Source of the DNA: Glutamicibacter soli
GTDB taxonomy: Bacteria; Actinomycetota; Actinomycetes; Actinomycetales; Micrococcaceae
NCBI RefSeq assembly: GCF_003309065.1
Contig: NZ_POAF01000001.1
Coordinates: 496,001 to 560,000, forward strand
Length of the DNA: 64,000 nt
Direction of reading: 5' to 3'
Shown: positions 26,492 through 34,869 of the stretch, in pieces
How the letters are laid out: each line of letters starts with the position of its first letter
Position numbering within the stretch: the stretch's first letter is position 1
Translations under genes and position numbers: made by a program
The notes under the pieces: generated by a model
The model's database searches: none
What the model saw: the letters and a program-made list of their open reading frames with translations, nothing else
What the model was told of the DNA's origin: nothing

Positions 26492-27450
26492 TGTTCCGTT
26501 TCACCCGGGAACGGGTCATTCTCGGAATTGTTCAGCCAGTCCTGCGTGTCTTCGATCGTCGCCAGGAAGTCTTCAACGCGGGTGCCCAGTTCCTCGGCAT
26601 CCGGCATGTCTTCCCCCTCGTCGAGCAGCAGCGAACGGCGCTCGTGCTCCTGGGCGTGCGCGTCGAATCGCTGTTCGAAGCCGTCGACCATCTGGCGCAC
26701 GTCGGTGCTGCTTTCGAGCTGCTCGGCCAGTTGCGTGTCGACCAGCCGGCCCGCTTCGCGCAGGTTGTCCGTCGGCAGGGCGAGCTTCAGCGCGGCGCCG
26801 ACATGCTCCAAGGCGGCCACCGCCACCGCCGGGTACTCAGATTCGGCGAGGTAGTGCGGGGTGTGCAGCGAATAGCCGACCACGTCGCGCCCTGCGTCGT
26901 TGAGGCGGATCTCCATCAGCGAGGTCAGTCCCGCCGGGGATTCCACGGTGGGGCTCCAGGTCGAGATGTTTTCGATCAGGTCCTTGCGGTTGCCGTGGGC
27001 GGTGACCCCGACCGGGCGGGTGTGCGGCACCGGCATCGGCAGGGACGCGGTGCTGACCACGAGGCAGATGTTGAACGCCTCGATGAAGCCGAGCAGCTCG
27101 GCAACCAGCCGCTCCCATTTCAGGTCCGGTTCCACGCCGGTCAGCAGCCAGAACTTGCGTTCAAGCTCGTCGGTCATGAGATACATCTCCAAGCGCGGGG
27201 CCTGGTAGCCGGCGAAATGGTCGCCCAGGAAGGTCACCCGCGGCCGCTGGGAGGTGTAGGCCACCAACTCGTCGGCGTCGAAGGTCGCGAACAACTCGGA
27301 GTCCAGGCGGCCGAACAGCTCGTTGGCCACCTGCGAGTGGGCATGGCCTGCATCTGACATTCCGCGCAGCGCCACGTACATGCCCAGGCCCTGAAGTCGG
27401 GCGTCGTCCACCTCGGACGCGACCAACGTCATCAACGGTTCCCTGGACAT
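26488..27450 (-). CDS. PAC2 family protein
   Basis: A 320-residue protein of the PAC2 (proteasome assembly chaperone-like) family that is common in actinobacteria; its bacterial role is not established. Family-like segments are YTSQRPRVTFLGDHFAGY, ICLVVSTASLPMPVPHTRPVGVTAHG and DVVGYSLHTPHYLAESEYPAVAVAAL. The C-terminal about 60 residues are acidic and helical. The ATG at 27450 has AGAGGTGG upstream; an open extension of 44 codons before it is not used. The stop overlaps the MFS transporter start. Confidence 0.85.
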   Translation of the reverse strand: MSREPLMTLVASEVDDARLQGLGMYVALRGMSDAGHAHSQVANELFGRLDSELFATFDADELVAYTSQRPRVTFLGDHFAGYQAPRLEMYLMTDELERKFWLLTGVEPDLKWERLVAELLGFIEAFNICLVVSTASLPMPVPHTRPVGVTAHGNRKDLIENISTWSPTVESPAGLTSLMEIRLNDAGRDVVGYSLHTPHYLAESEYPAVAVAALEHVGAALKLALPTDNLREAGRLVDTQLAEQLESSTDVRQMVDGFEQRFDAHAQEHERRSLLLDEGEDMPDAEELGTRVEDFLATIEDTQDWLNNSENDPFPGETEQ

Positions 27451-27601
27451 GTCCACCTCTCTACTGACCACACTGGAAAGAATTCCTGCCCCGCCACGAT
27501 GCTCCTGGCACACGGCATCCGGACACAGCTCAATCATCAATCCTAGCGCGTGCGGGCTTTCGCTCGCTGTGAAGTATCGCACGCCGACGCCGGACCTCGG
27601 A

Positions 27602-27607
27602 TAACAT
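27602..27607 (+). promoter_or_regulatory. Candidate -10 element (TAACAT) upstream of pepA
   Basis: TAACAT lies 5 bases before an ATG at 27613 that opens a 27-codon frame ending just ahead of pepA. It is the best -10 candidate in the PAC2-pepA gap. Confidence 0.4.
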
Positions 27608-27612
27608 CGTCT

Positions 27613-27696
27613 ATGGGAGATACGCAGCCCACCGGCATCACCGTTTCCGGCATTGAACTCTGGGCTGTCTCGTCCTTAGACCCTACAAAGGCATAG
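27613..27696 (+). CDS. Possible 27-residue leader peptide upstream of pepA
   Basis: A short frame (ATG to TAG, begins MGDTQPTGITVSGIELW) starting 5 bases after a TAACAT -10 candidate, the same geometry as the leaderless genes in this window. It ends 13 bases before the pepA GTG start, so it could be coupled to pepA translation. There is no similarity I recognise, and so short a frame could be chance. Confidence 0.3.
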   Translation: MGDTQPTGITVSGIELWAVSSLDPTKA

Positions 27697-27709
27697 AAGG
27701 AATGATTTT

Positions 27710-29224
27710 GTGATCAACTCCAGTGATCTCACACTGACTGCCATCGGCACCGACATCAAGCGCAAGAGCGCCGATACCCTGGTGCTGGGCGTACTGAAGA
27801 ACGGCGACAAGGTGTCAATTGCCGCGTCCCCGTTCTCCGCGGACGTCACCACCGAACTTGAGAAGTCGCTGACCCTGATCGGCGTCGGCGGCAAGGCCGA
27901 CGAGGTGGCGCTGCTGCCAGCCGTCGAGGAGACCAAGGCCAAGGTCCTGATGTTCATCGGCCTAGGCGTCAAAGAACTGTCGGAGCTGGATGCAGAGACC
28001 CTGCGCCGCGCCGCCGGTTCGGCCGCCCGCCAGATGTCCAACGCCAAGAGCGCGATCTACGCGCTGCCTGCCGACACCACCGAACGCGTCGCGGCGATCG
28101 CCGAGGGCATCGCCCTGGGCTCCTACCGCTACGAGAACCTGCGCACCGCCGCCAACGACAAGCCGGTGCTCGCCGAAGCCATGGTCGCCACCGACGCAGC
28201 GACCTCCAAGGACTTGCCGGACGCCCTCAAGCGCGCCGCGATCCTCGGCCGCGCCGTGCGCGCTACCCGCGATTTGATCAACACCCCGGCGAACCTGCTT
28301 TACCCGGAGTCCTTCGCCCAGGCGGTCAAGGACTACACCAAGCCGCTGCCGCTGAAGGTCACCGTCATGGACGAGAAGCGCCTGGCCAAGGACGGCTTCG
28401 GCGGCCTGATCGGCGTGGGCGGCGGCTCAGCCCGCCAGCCGCGCATGGTCAAGGTGGAGTACTCGCCGGCCAAGGCCCAGAAGCACCTGGCGCTGATCGG
28501 CAAGGGCATCACCTTCGACACCGGCGGCATCTCGCTGAAGCCGCCTGCAGGCATGCACGCCATGAAGTCGGACATGTCCGGCGCCGCCGCGATGTTCCAG
28601 ACCATCTGCGCCGTGGCCGAGCTGGGCCTGGACCTGAAGGTCACCGCATGGCTGTGCCTGGCCGAGAACATGCCAGGCGGGGCCTCGACCCGTCCGGGCG
28701 ACGTCATCACCATGTTCGGCGGCAAGACCGTCGAGGTGCTGAACACCGACGCCGAGGGCCGCCTGGTGATGGCCGACGGCCTGGCCGCAGCCAGCGAGGA
28801 AAAGCCTGACGTGATGATCGACATGGCCACCCTGACCGGCGCGCAGATGCTGGCACTTGGCCTGCGCACCGCCGGCATCATGGGCAACGAGCAGGTCCGC
28901 GACGACCTGGTCGCCGCGTCCGACGAAGCCGGCGAGCTGGCCTGGGCCATGCCGCTGCCCGAGGAGCTGCGCCCGAGCCTCGACTCGCAGGTGGCAGACC
29001 TGGCGAACATCGGCGAACGCATGGGCGGCATGATGACCGCCGCCGTCTTCCTGGAGGAGTTCGTCGGAGAGGTCGACGGCGCCAAGATCCCTTGGGCCCA
29101 CATCGACTTCGCCGGTCCCGCCTTCAACGAGGGCCAGGCCTGGGGCTACACCCCGAAGAACGGCACCGGCTCGCAGGTCCGCACGCTGGTTGCCTACGCT
29201 GAAAAGCTGGCCGGCACCCGCTAG
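27710..29224 (+). CDS. pepA: Leucyl aminopeptidase (M17)
   Basis: A 504-residue cytosolic zinc/manganese aminopeptidase that removes N-terminal residues from peptides. The C-terminal catalytic domain shows the M17 pattern: KGITFDTGGISLKPP (metal Lys and Asp), HAMKSDMSGAAAM, and NTDAEGR at 345-351 (metal Asp/Glu and catalytic Arg). The N-terminal domain is variable. The GTG at 27710 follows AGAAGGA. Some M17 proteins (PepA in E. coli) also bind DNA, which sequence cannot tell here. A hairpin follows the stop. Confidence 0.95.
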   Translation: MINSSDLTLTAIGTDIKRKSADTLVLGVLKNGDKVSIAASPFSADVTTELEKSLTLIGVGGKADEVALLPAVEETKAKVLMFIGLGVKELSELDAETLRRAAGSAARQMSNAKSAIYALPADTTERVAAIAEGIALGSYRYENLRTAANDKPVLAEAMVATDAATSKDLPDALKRAAILGRAVRATRDLINTPANLLYPESFAQAVKDYTKPLPLKVTVMDEKRLAKDGFGGLIGVGGGSARQPRMVKVEYSPAKAQKHLALIGKGITFDTGGISLKPPAGMHAMKSDMSGAAAMFQTICAVAELGLDLKVTAWLCLAENMPGGASTRPGDVITMFGGKTVEVLNTDAEGRLVMADGLAAASEEKPDVMIDMATLTGAQMLALGLRTAGIMGNEQVRDDLVAASDEAGELAWAMPLPEELRPSLDSQVADLANIGERMGGMMTAAVFLEEFVGEVDGAKIPWAHIDFAGPAFNEGQAWGYTPKNGTGSQVRTLVAYAEKLAGTR

Positions 29225-29230
29225 GACTAT

Positions 29231-29268
29231 CCGTGGCGCATGGAATTTATCAATTTCATGCGCCACGG
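29231..29268 (+). terminator. Hairpin after pepA
   Basis: CCGTGGCGCATG pairs perfectly with CATGCGCCACGG (12 bp) around a 14-base A/T-rich loop, 7 bases after the pepA stop. No T-run follows. Confidence 0.65.
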
Positions 29269-29466
29269 CCGGTTCAGGGCAACGAGACATACCCTACTTT
29301 TGGGCGCGCGAAGGTGACTGCACCGCGCCGACGGTACTAAGGTAAGTTTTGAAACATCACTGCGGATTGCTGGCGCGCGCCTACCAGCACAAACCATCGA
29401 TCCGCGACCCGATCCCCTGGCCGACCAAAGTCGGCCTCACTAAGCTAATAACGAGGGAGCGTTCAC

Positions 29467-30846
29467 GTGGCCGATTCGGCAGCAACGCAAGAATTTGATG
29501 TCCTCATCCTCGGCGGTGGATCCGCTGGATACTCGGCAGCATTGCGCGCCATCCAGCTGGGCTACACCGTCGGTCTGATCGAGAAGGAGAAGCTGGGCGG
29601 CACCTGCCTGCACACCGGCTGCATCCCGACCAAGGCTTACCTGCATGCCGCAGAACTTGCCGAGAACGCACGTGAGGGTGCCAAGTACGGTATCAACTCC
29701 TCGCTGCAGTCGATCGACCTGGCTGGCGTCCGCACCTACAAGGACGGCATCGTCGCCGGCAAGCATAAGGGCCTGCAGGGCCTGCTGAAGATGAAGAAGG
29801 TCAACGTTATCACCGGTAACGGCCGCCTCGTCTCGCAGGATTCCATCGATGTTGATGGCACCGTTTACAAGGGCAAGTACATCGTGCTCGCCACCGGTTC
29901 CGAGTCCAAGACCTTCGGCCTGGAAATCGGCGGCCGCGTCCTGACCAGCACCGAAGCCCTGAACATGGAAGACCTGCCGAAGAGCGCCATCGTCCTTGGC
30001 GGCGGCGTCATCGGCGTCGAGTTCGCCTCGGTCTGGAAGTCCTTCGGCGTGGACGTCACCATCGTCGAGGGCCTGCCGTCGCTGGTTCCGAACGAGGATC
30101 CTGCCATCATCAAGAACCTGGAGCGCGCATTCAAGAAGCGCGGCATCAAGTTCAACACCGGTGTCTTCTTCGAAAAGGTCGAGCAGGATGCCAACGGCGT
30201 TAAGGTCTCCCTGGCCGACGGCAAGACCCTGGAAGCAGAAATCGTCCTGGTTGCAGTAGGCCGCGGTCCGGTCACCGCGAACCTGGGCTACGAGGAGCAG
30301 GGCATCACCATCGATCGCGGCTTCGTGATCACCGATGAGCGCCTGCACACCGGCGTTGGAAACATCTACGCCATCGGCGATATCGTGCCAGGCCTCCAGC
30401 TGGCGCACCGCGGCTACCAGCATGGCCGCTTCGTCGCCGAGGAAATCGCCGGCAAGAAGCCGACCATCATCGAGGACATCAACATCCCGAAGGTGACCTA
30501 CTGCGAGCCAGAGATCGCCTCCGTCGGCTACACGGAGCCCAAGGCCAAGGAGAAGTTCGGCGCCGATTCGATCGAGACCACCGAGTACAACCTGGCCGGC
30601 AACGGCAAGTCCTCGATCCTGGGCACCAGCGGCATCATCAAGATGGTACGTGTCAAGAACGGCCCTATCGTCGGCGTGCACGGCATCGGTGGCCGCATTG
30701 GCGAGCAGATCGGCGAAGCACAGCTCATCGTGAACTGGGAAGCCTACCCAGAGGACGTTGCACAGCTGATCCACGCGCACCCGACCCAGAACGAAGCCCT
30801 GGGCGAAGCCGCAATGGCTCTGGCCGGCGCTCCTCTGCACGGCTAA
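29467..30846 (+). CDS. lpdA: Dihydrolipoyl dehydrogenase (E3)
   Basis: A 459-residue flavoprotein that reoxidises dihydrolipoamide in 2-oxoacid dehydrogenase complexes, passing electrons to NAD+. It has the FAD-binding GGGSAGYSAALRA near 17-29, the redox-active disulfide C47/C52 in GTCLHTGCIPTK, the NAD-binding GGGVIGVEFASVW, a second FAD motif (NIYAIGDIVPG), and the C-terminal catalytic dyad HAHPTQNE. The GTG at 29467 follows GAGGGAG. It is followed by the E2 gene, with a hairpin between them, and by lipB/lipA nearby, forming a lipoate-dependent metabolism group. Confidence 0.96.
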   Translation: MADSAATQEFDVLILGGGSAGYSAALRAIQLGYTVGLIEKEKLGGTCLHTGCIPTKAYLHAAELAENAREGAKYGINSSLQSIDLAGVRTYKDGIVAGKHKGLQGLLKMKKVNVITGNGRLVSQDSIDVDGTVYKGKYIVLATGSESKTFGLEIGGRVLTSTEALNMEDLPKSAIVLGGGVIGVEFASVWKSFGVDVTIVEGLPSLVPNEDPAIIKNLERAFKKRGIKFNTGVFFEKVEQDANGVKVSLADGKTLEAEIVLVAVGRGPVTANLGYEEQGITIDRGFVITDERLHTGVGNIYAIGDIVPGLQLAHRGYQHGRFVAEEIAGKKPTIIEDINIPKVTYCEPEIASVGYTEPKAKEKFGADSIETTEYNLAGNGKSSILGTSGIIKMVRVKNGPIVGVHGIGGRIGEQIGEAQLIVNWEAYPEDVAQLIHAHPTQNEALGEAAMALAGAPLHG

Positions 30847-30859
30847 CAGCGCATCAAGT

Positions 30860-30898
30860 CATGCGGGCGGCGCAGGTTTCGGCCGCGCCGCCCGCATG
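30860..30898 (+). terminator. Hairpin between lpdA and the E2 gene
   Basis: CATGCGGGCGGCGC pairs perfectly with GCGCCGCCCGCATG (14 bp, loop 11) shortly after the lpdA stop. It probably terminates or attenuates lpdA transcription before the E2 gene; no T-run follows. Confidence 0.65.
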
Positions 30899-30908
30899 GT
30901 CTAGGCTC

Positions 30909-30923
30909 GGAGGCAACGCCTCC
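30909..30923 (+). other. Short inverted repeat upstream of the E2 gene
   Basis: GGAGGC-AAC-GCCTCC lies just downstream of a TAGGCT element (30902-30907) and 40 bases before the E2 start. It may be an operator or leader hairpin. Confidence 0.3.
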
Positions 30924-30962
30924 TACAAAATTCAAGTTTTATAAACGAGGAGATACGGGAAG

Positions 30963-32690
30963 ATGTCTGAAACCGTAAACCTGCCCGCACTGGGTGAAAG
31001 TGTTACCGAAGGTACGGTAACCCGCTGGCTGAAGCAGGTCGGCGACCGCGTAGAGGTCGACGAGCCGTTGGTGGAAGTTTCCACCGACAAGGTTGATACC
31101 GAGGTTCCTTCGCCTGTTGCCGGAGTCATCGAGGAAATTTTTGTCGCCGAGGACGAGGAAGCCGAAGTCGGCGCTCCCCTGGTCCGCATTGGCGACGGTT
31201 CGGGTGCCGGCGAGTCCGCTGCCCCTGCTGCTCCTGCCGCCGAAGAGGCATCCGCAGAGGCGCCTGCCGCTGAAGAAGCACCAGCACCTGCCGAGTCTGC
31301 TCCTGCGGCTCCTGCCGCCGGCTCCGCTTCCGGCACCGAGGTCACCCTGCCTGCCCTGGGCGAGTCGGTCACCGAGGGTACCGTCACCCGCTGGCTGAAG
31401 GAAGTCGGCGAGGAAGTCGCCGTCGACGAGCCGCTGCTGGAAGTTTCCACCGACAAGGTCGACACCGAGGTTCCGTCCCCAGTGGCCGGCACCCTGCTGG
31501 AAATCCGCGTTCCGGAAGACGAGACCGCTGAGGTCGGCGCAGTCCTGGCCGTCATCGGTTCGGCAGATGCAGCCCCGGCAGCTCCTGCTGCTCCAGCCGA
31601 GCCAGCTCCGGAAGCCAAGGAAGAAGCTCCGGCCACCAAGGAGGAAGCACCGGCTGCCAAGGAAGAAGCTCCGGCCCCCGCTCCTGCAGCCCCGGCCGCT
31701 CCGGCACCTGCTGCCGCTCCGGCTCCGGCCGCACCAGCTGCTCCAGCCGCCGAGTCGAACGATTCGGGTTATGTCACCCCACTGGTTCGCCGCCTGGCCA
31801 ACCAGCACGGCATCGACATCGCCTCGGTCAAGGGCACCGGTGTTGGCGGACGCATCCGCAAGCAGGACGTGCTTGACGCAGTTGCCGCCAAGGAAGCAGC
31901 TGCTCCAGCCGCTGCCGCCGCTCCTGCTGCCGCCAAGCCAGCCGCCCCGGCAGTCGAAGCTTCGAGCCTGCGCGGCACCACCGAGAAGGCTCCGCGCATC
32001 CGCCAGGTCATCGCCCGCCGCATGCGCGAATCGCTGGACGTTTCGACTCAGCTGACCCAGGTCCACGAGATCGACATGACCCGCATCGTGAAGCTGCGCG
32101 GCTCGGCCAAGAGCAACTTCAAGGCAGTCAACGGTGTGAACCTGACCTACCTGCCGTTCATCGCCAAGGCTGTTGCCGAGGCTCTGAAGGCCCACCCGAA
32201 GCTGAACGCCGAGTACAACGAAGAGACTCAGCAGATCACCTACCACAATGCCGAGCACCTGGCATTCGCGGTGGATACCGACAAGGGACTGCTGGTTCCT
32301 GTGGTTTCCAACGCTGGCGATCTGAACCTTGCTGGTCTGGCCAACAAGATCGCTGATGTCGCTGCCCGTACCCGCAGCAACAAGATCGGTCCGGACGAGC
32401 TGTCCGGTGGCACCTTCTCGATCACTAACATCGGTTCGGTTGGCGCCCTGTTCGACACCCCGATCATCAACCAGCCACAGGTTGCCATCCTCGGCACCGG
32501 TGCAATCGTCAAGCGCCCAATGGTCGTCACCGACGCCGAGGGTAATGACTCGATTGCCATCCGCCACATGATGTACCTGTGCCTGACCTACGATCACCGT
32601 CTGGTAGACGGTGCCGATGCCGGTCGCTTCCTGCAGACCGTCAAGGCACGTCTTGAAGGCGGCGCATTCGAGGGCGATCTGGGCCTGTAA
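30963..32690 (+). CDS. sucB: Dihydrolipoamide acyltransferase (E2), two lipoyl domains
   Basis: The 575-residue E2 core of a 2-oxoacid dehydrogenase complex. Two nearly identical lipoyl domains are visible, with lipoyl lysines K43 and K165 in STDKVDTE. They are separated and followed by long Ala/Pro/Glu linkers. Then come the peripheral subunit-binding domain ([20 protein letters not shown], about 265-302) and the acyltransferase domain ending in the catalytic DHRLVDG (H545, D549). Actinobacteria use this protein, often labelled SucB, with pyruvate dehydrogenase and also with a fused 2-oxoglutarate dehydrogenase, so the acyl specificity is not certain. It sits after lpdA and near lipB/lipA. 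Confidence 0.93.
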   Translation: MSETVNLPALGESVTEGTVTRWLKQVGDRVEVDEPLVEVSTDKVDTEVPSPVAGVIEEIFVAEDEEAEVGAPLVRIGDGSGAGESAAPAAPAAEEASAEAPAAEEAPAPAESAPAAPAAGSASGTEVTLPALGESVTEGTVTRWLKEVGEEVAVDEPLLEVSTDKVDTEVPSPVAGTLLEIRVPEDETAEVGAVLAVIGSADAAPAAPAAPAEPAPEAKEEAPATKEEAPAAKEEAPAPAPAAPAAPAPAAAPAPAAPAAPAAESNDSGYVTPLVRRLANQHGIDIASVKGTGVGGRIRKQDVLDAVAAKEAAAPAAAAAPAAAKPAAPAVEASSLRGTTEKAPRIRQVIARRMRESLDVSTQLTQVHEIDMTRIVKLRGSAKSNFKAVNGVNLTYLPFIAKAVAEALKAHPKLNAEYNEETQQITYHNAEHLAFAVDTDKGLLVPVVSNAGDLNLAGLANKIADVAARTRSNKIGPDELSGGTFSITNIGSVGALFDTPIINQPQVAILGTGAIVKRPMVVTDAEGNDSIAIRHMMYLCLTYDHRLVDGADAGRFLQTVKARLEGGAFEGDLGL

Positions 32691-32715
32691 GGCCGGGACG
32701 CTTCAGCGCTTCTAG

Positions 32716-32764
32716 CAAGGGGAAGCTTTCACGTTGGTTCGCCGGCGGTAGAAGCTTCCCCTTG
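32716..32764 (+). terminator. Terminator after the E2 gene
   Basis: CAAGGGGAAGCTT pairs perfectly with AAGCTTCCCCTTG (13 bp) across a 23-base loop, followed by TCGTTTCT. Confidence 0.75.
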
Positions 32765-32767
32765 TCG

Positions 32768-32786
32768 TTTCTACAATGCGTCGAAC
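32768..32786. promoter_or_regulatory. Palindrome 4 (weaker match to the cydA-blaI palindromes)
   Basis: TTTCTACA-ATG-CGTCGAAC: the left arm is exactly the reverse complement of the right arm of palindrome 2, and the right arm matches the consensus at 6 of 8 positions. It covers the -35 position of the TACTCT element for the small membrane protein gene. Confidence 0.35.
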
Positions 32787-32792
32787 CTCGAC

Positions 32793-32798
32793 TACTCT
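32793..32798 (+). promoter_or_regulatory. -10 element (TACTCT) for the small membrane protein gene
   Basis: TACTCT, then 6 bases (GGAGAT), then the ATG at 32805. The GGAG could also act as a ribosome site, so leaderless initiation is likely but not certain. Confidence 0.45.
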
Positions 32799-32804
32799 GG
32801 AGAT

Positions 32805-33155
32805 ATGACTTTTGCAATCTCTTTCCTCGTATTCCTGCACATCCTGGGTGCGGCAGCGATCTTCGGCGGCTGGCTGGCCAACTTCAAGACCCCTACTGTC
32901 AACGTGTGGCAGTGGTACGGCGCGCTGCTGCAGGTGATCACCGGCCTGGCTCTGGTAGGCATCTACGAAGCGCAGGACGCTGACGTCAACCACATCAAGA
33001 TCGGCGTGAAGGTCGTCATCGCCCTGGGCATCGCCGTGGCCGCCTTCATCGGCCGTAAAAAGGTCAAGGCAGGCCAAGAAGTCTCCACCGGCATCGCCCA
33101 CGCAGTCGGTGGGCTGGCACTGGTCAACATTGCCGTCGCAGTGCTCTGGAGCTAA
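32805..33155 (+). CDS. Small integral membrane protein, function unknown
   Basis: A 116-residue protein with four hydrophobic segments (about 4-25, 37-55, 63-82, 92-115). The first helix contains histidine in FLVFLHILGAAAIFGGW, a pattern seen in small haem- or redox-linked membrane proteins as well as in uncharacterised DUF families. Homologues are common in Arthrobacter, but I cannot name a function. A weak copy of the cydA-blaI palindrome precedes it. A perfect hairpin terminator separates it from the convergent kinase gene. Confidence 0.78.
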   Translation: MTFAISFLVFLHILGAAAIFGGWLANFKTPTVNVWQWYGALLQVITGLALVGIYEAQDADVNHIKIGVKVVIALGIAVAAFIGRKKVKAGQEVSTGIAHAVGGLALVNIAVAVLWS

Positions 33156-33184
33156 TCGCCCAACACGCTGTTGCGTCCGCTCAC

Positions 33185-33218
33185 CGGCCGTTCTCCCTGA
33201 TTCCTGGGAGAACGGCCG
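33185..33218. terminator. Terminator between small membrane protein and kinase genes
   Basis: CGGCCGTTCTCCC pairs perfectly with GGGAGAACGGCCG (13 bp, loop 8), followed by TTTGCAG; between convergent genes. Confidence 0.8.
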
Positions 33219-33243
33219 TTTGCAGTTTAACGGGCGCTGATTC

Positions 33244-34764
33244 TCAGTCGCTGCGACTGAGCACCGTCCCGAGGAACCACTGGCCGTCAACAAGCTCGAC
33301 CTCGACCTGGATCCGTTCGGGGTCGCCCGCGCCCACCTGGTGCCGCAACGTGCCGGCTGCATCAACGTAGGTATAGGAACTGTGCGTCGAAAGGGCCTGA
33401 AGGATCACGGTGTCTGCGGAGCCGCGAGCCTGGATCGAGACATCCTCCAATTTCGTTTCGAGGCCATTGAACCGCAATTTCAGCTTGCGCATCGAGTCCA
33501 GGGTTTCACGGTCCCTCTGCAGTTGCTCCGAGTCCTCGACGTAGATTTTTCGCAGCGCCGAGGAATCGCCTGAGTTCATGGCCCGGTCACGCGCGGCGGA
33601 CAGTGCCAGGAAGCTTGCAATGACTGTATCGGCTTCGAAGGAGCAGGCTGGGACCTCCCCGACGTCCAGGATCCGGCAGCCTGGCGTCTCGCCCGGTACT
33701 GCGCCCTGTGCCGCCGGGTCCGGCGGTTGGCCGGGCAACAGGTATTTCACCCCTAGGAAGCTGGCCGCAATCGCGATGCCTCCGATCGCGAGCGCGGCAA
33801 CGACCTTCGCGCCTCCGGGGGTGCGGCGTAGACGGTGCCCGTGCCAGCTGCCGCTATCTCCCGGAATGACGGTGCTGGTCTTTCCTGCTTTCCGACGTGA
33901 CCCGGCTCGACGGTGTTTCGTCCGTGCCGCCACGTCAGGGTGGATCGTATCCATCAGCTGGTTGCTGTCAGTGTCGATGAACCCTTCCCAGTGGATCGGC
34001 GCGGCCGGAATGCTGGAGAACAGCGTCCGGGCGAATTGGTCCGCGGTGGGGCGCTGCAGTGGATCTTCGTCCAACGAGTCGGCCAGGAGCTCCTGGATGA
34101 TCTCGGGAACGCCGGGAAACTGGACCCTGACCGGCGGGCGGTAATGCGGCTCGTCCGGTGGTTCGCCGTCCAGAAGGTACCAGAGGCAGCTTCCCAGCGC
34201 GAAGACGTCCCGGGCGCCGAGCTCCTCCTCCCCTGCGCCTGTGAACGTCTCGGGTGCGATGAATCCGGGCGTCCCGGCGACTTCAGCCGCATCCTGGCTC
34301 AAAGAGGCTTCCTGGAAGTCGATGATCTTCGGCATGCCCTGTGCCGTGAGCATGATGTTGGACGGCGAAATGTCCCCGTGCCGCATCCCTGCTGCATGAA
34401 GTCCCGCAATGGCCTGGGCGATGGGGGCCAGAGCTGTCACGCATTCGGCGAGCGTGAAGTTCGAGCGCCGAGCCATGAGCGCAGCGAGGCTGCCACCCGG
34501 GCAGTACTCCATCAGCAGCCCGTCGCCTAGCTGGGTGCTGAGCATGCCGTAAGAATCGACGACATATTTCCTCGCGGCATTGACATTGTGAATCCTCTGC
34601 GACGCCACATTTTCCATAGTCAGACTAAGTTTCAGCACCATATATTGCTGGTCCGACTCTCGTCGAATGAGCCAAACTTTACATGGTGACTTGGTACTTA
34701 AGGGTTTCACTGTCATGTAACCGGGGCACGTTGGCCAGGCCAGCACATTCGTTGATTCATCCAT
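33244..34764 (-). CDS. Atypical serine/threonine protein kinase-like membrane protein
   Basis: A 506-residue protein with an N-terminal protein-kinase fold (about 15-255), a basic linker, one transmembrane helix (about 321-343) and a C-terminal extracytoplasmic domain of about 160 residues. The likely ATP lysine K45 (VLKL), catalytic loop HGDISPSN at 129-136, D149 and the APE-type motif (IAPET, 169-173) are present. However, the glycine loop is degenerate, HRDLKPEN became HGDISPSN and DFG became DFQ. It may be a weak or regulatory kinase, or a pseudokinase. The extracytoplasmic domain has no recognised motif. Divergent from lipB; start has leaderless geometry. Confidence 0.82.
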   Translation of the reverse strand: MDESTNVLAWPTCPGYMTVKPLSTKSPCKVWLIRRESDQQYMVLKLSLTMENVASQRIHNVNAARKYVVDSYGMLSTQLGDGLLMEYCPGGSLAALMARRSNFTLAECVTALAPIAQAIAGLHAAGMRHGDISPSNIMLTAQGMPKIIDFQEASLSQDAAEVAGTPGFIAPETFTGAGEEELGARDVFALGSCLWYLLDGEPPDEPHYRPPVRVQFPGVPEIIQELLADSLDEDPLQRPTADQFARTLFSSIPAAPIHWEGFIDTDSNQLMDTIHPDVAARTKHRRAGSRRKAGKTSTVIPGDSGSWHGHRLRRTPGGAKVVAALAIGGIAIAASFLGVKYLLPGQPPDPAAQGAVPGETPGCRILDVGEVPACSFEADTVIASFLALSAARDRAMNSGDSSALRKIYVEDSEQLQRDRETLDSMRKLKLRFNGLETKLEDVSIQARGSADTVILQALSTHSSYTYVDAAGTLRHQVGAGDPERIQVEVELVDGQWFLGTVLSRSD

Positions 34765-34770
34765 GGTTTC

Positions 34771-34776
34771 GTTCTA
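34771..34776 (-). promoter_or_regulatory. -10 element (TAGAAC) for the kinase-like gene
   Basis: On the minus strand TAGAAC is followed by 6 bases (GAAACC) and the ATG at 34764; no ribosome site is present. Confidence 0.5.
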
Positions 34777-34802
34777 CCGAATAATCCCGAATTGCAAATT
34801 CG

Positions 34803-34811
34803 TTATCCACA
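34803..34811 (+). promoter_or_regulatory. DnaA-box match (TTATCCACA)
   Basis: A second perfect TTATNCACA site, in the 105-bp gap between the divergent kinase-like gene and lipB. Significance unproven. Confidence 0.3.
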
Positions 34812-34856
34812 TGTACAGCGGGTGGTGGCGAATTAGCGACCGCCGGTTCAACGGCG

Positions 34857-34862
34857 TAGGGT
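34857..34862 (+). promoter_or_regulatory. -10 element (TAGGGT) for leaderless lipB
   Basis: TAGGGT lies 7 bases before the lipB ATG at 34870, and the spacer AACCCCC contains no ribosome site. Confidence 0.5.
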
Positions 34863-34869
34863 AACCCCC

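Noticed and set aside
31230-31760. Repeated short units in the E2 gene that could look like a tandem-repeat or CRISPR-like array
   Set aside because: They are Ala/Pro/Glu codons of flexible linkers between lipoyl domains, without regular spacers.
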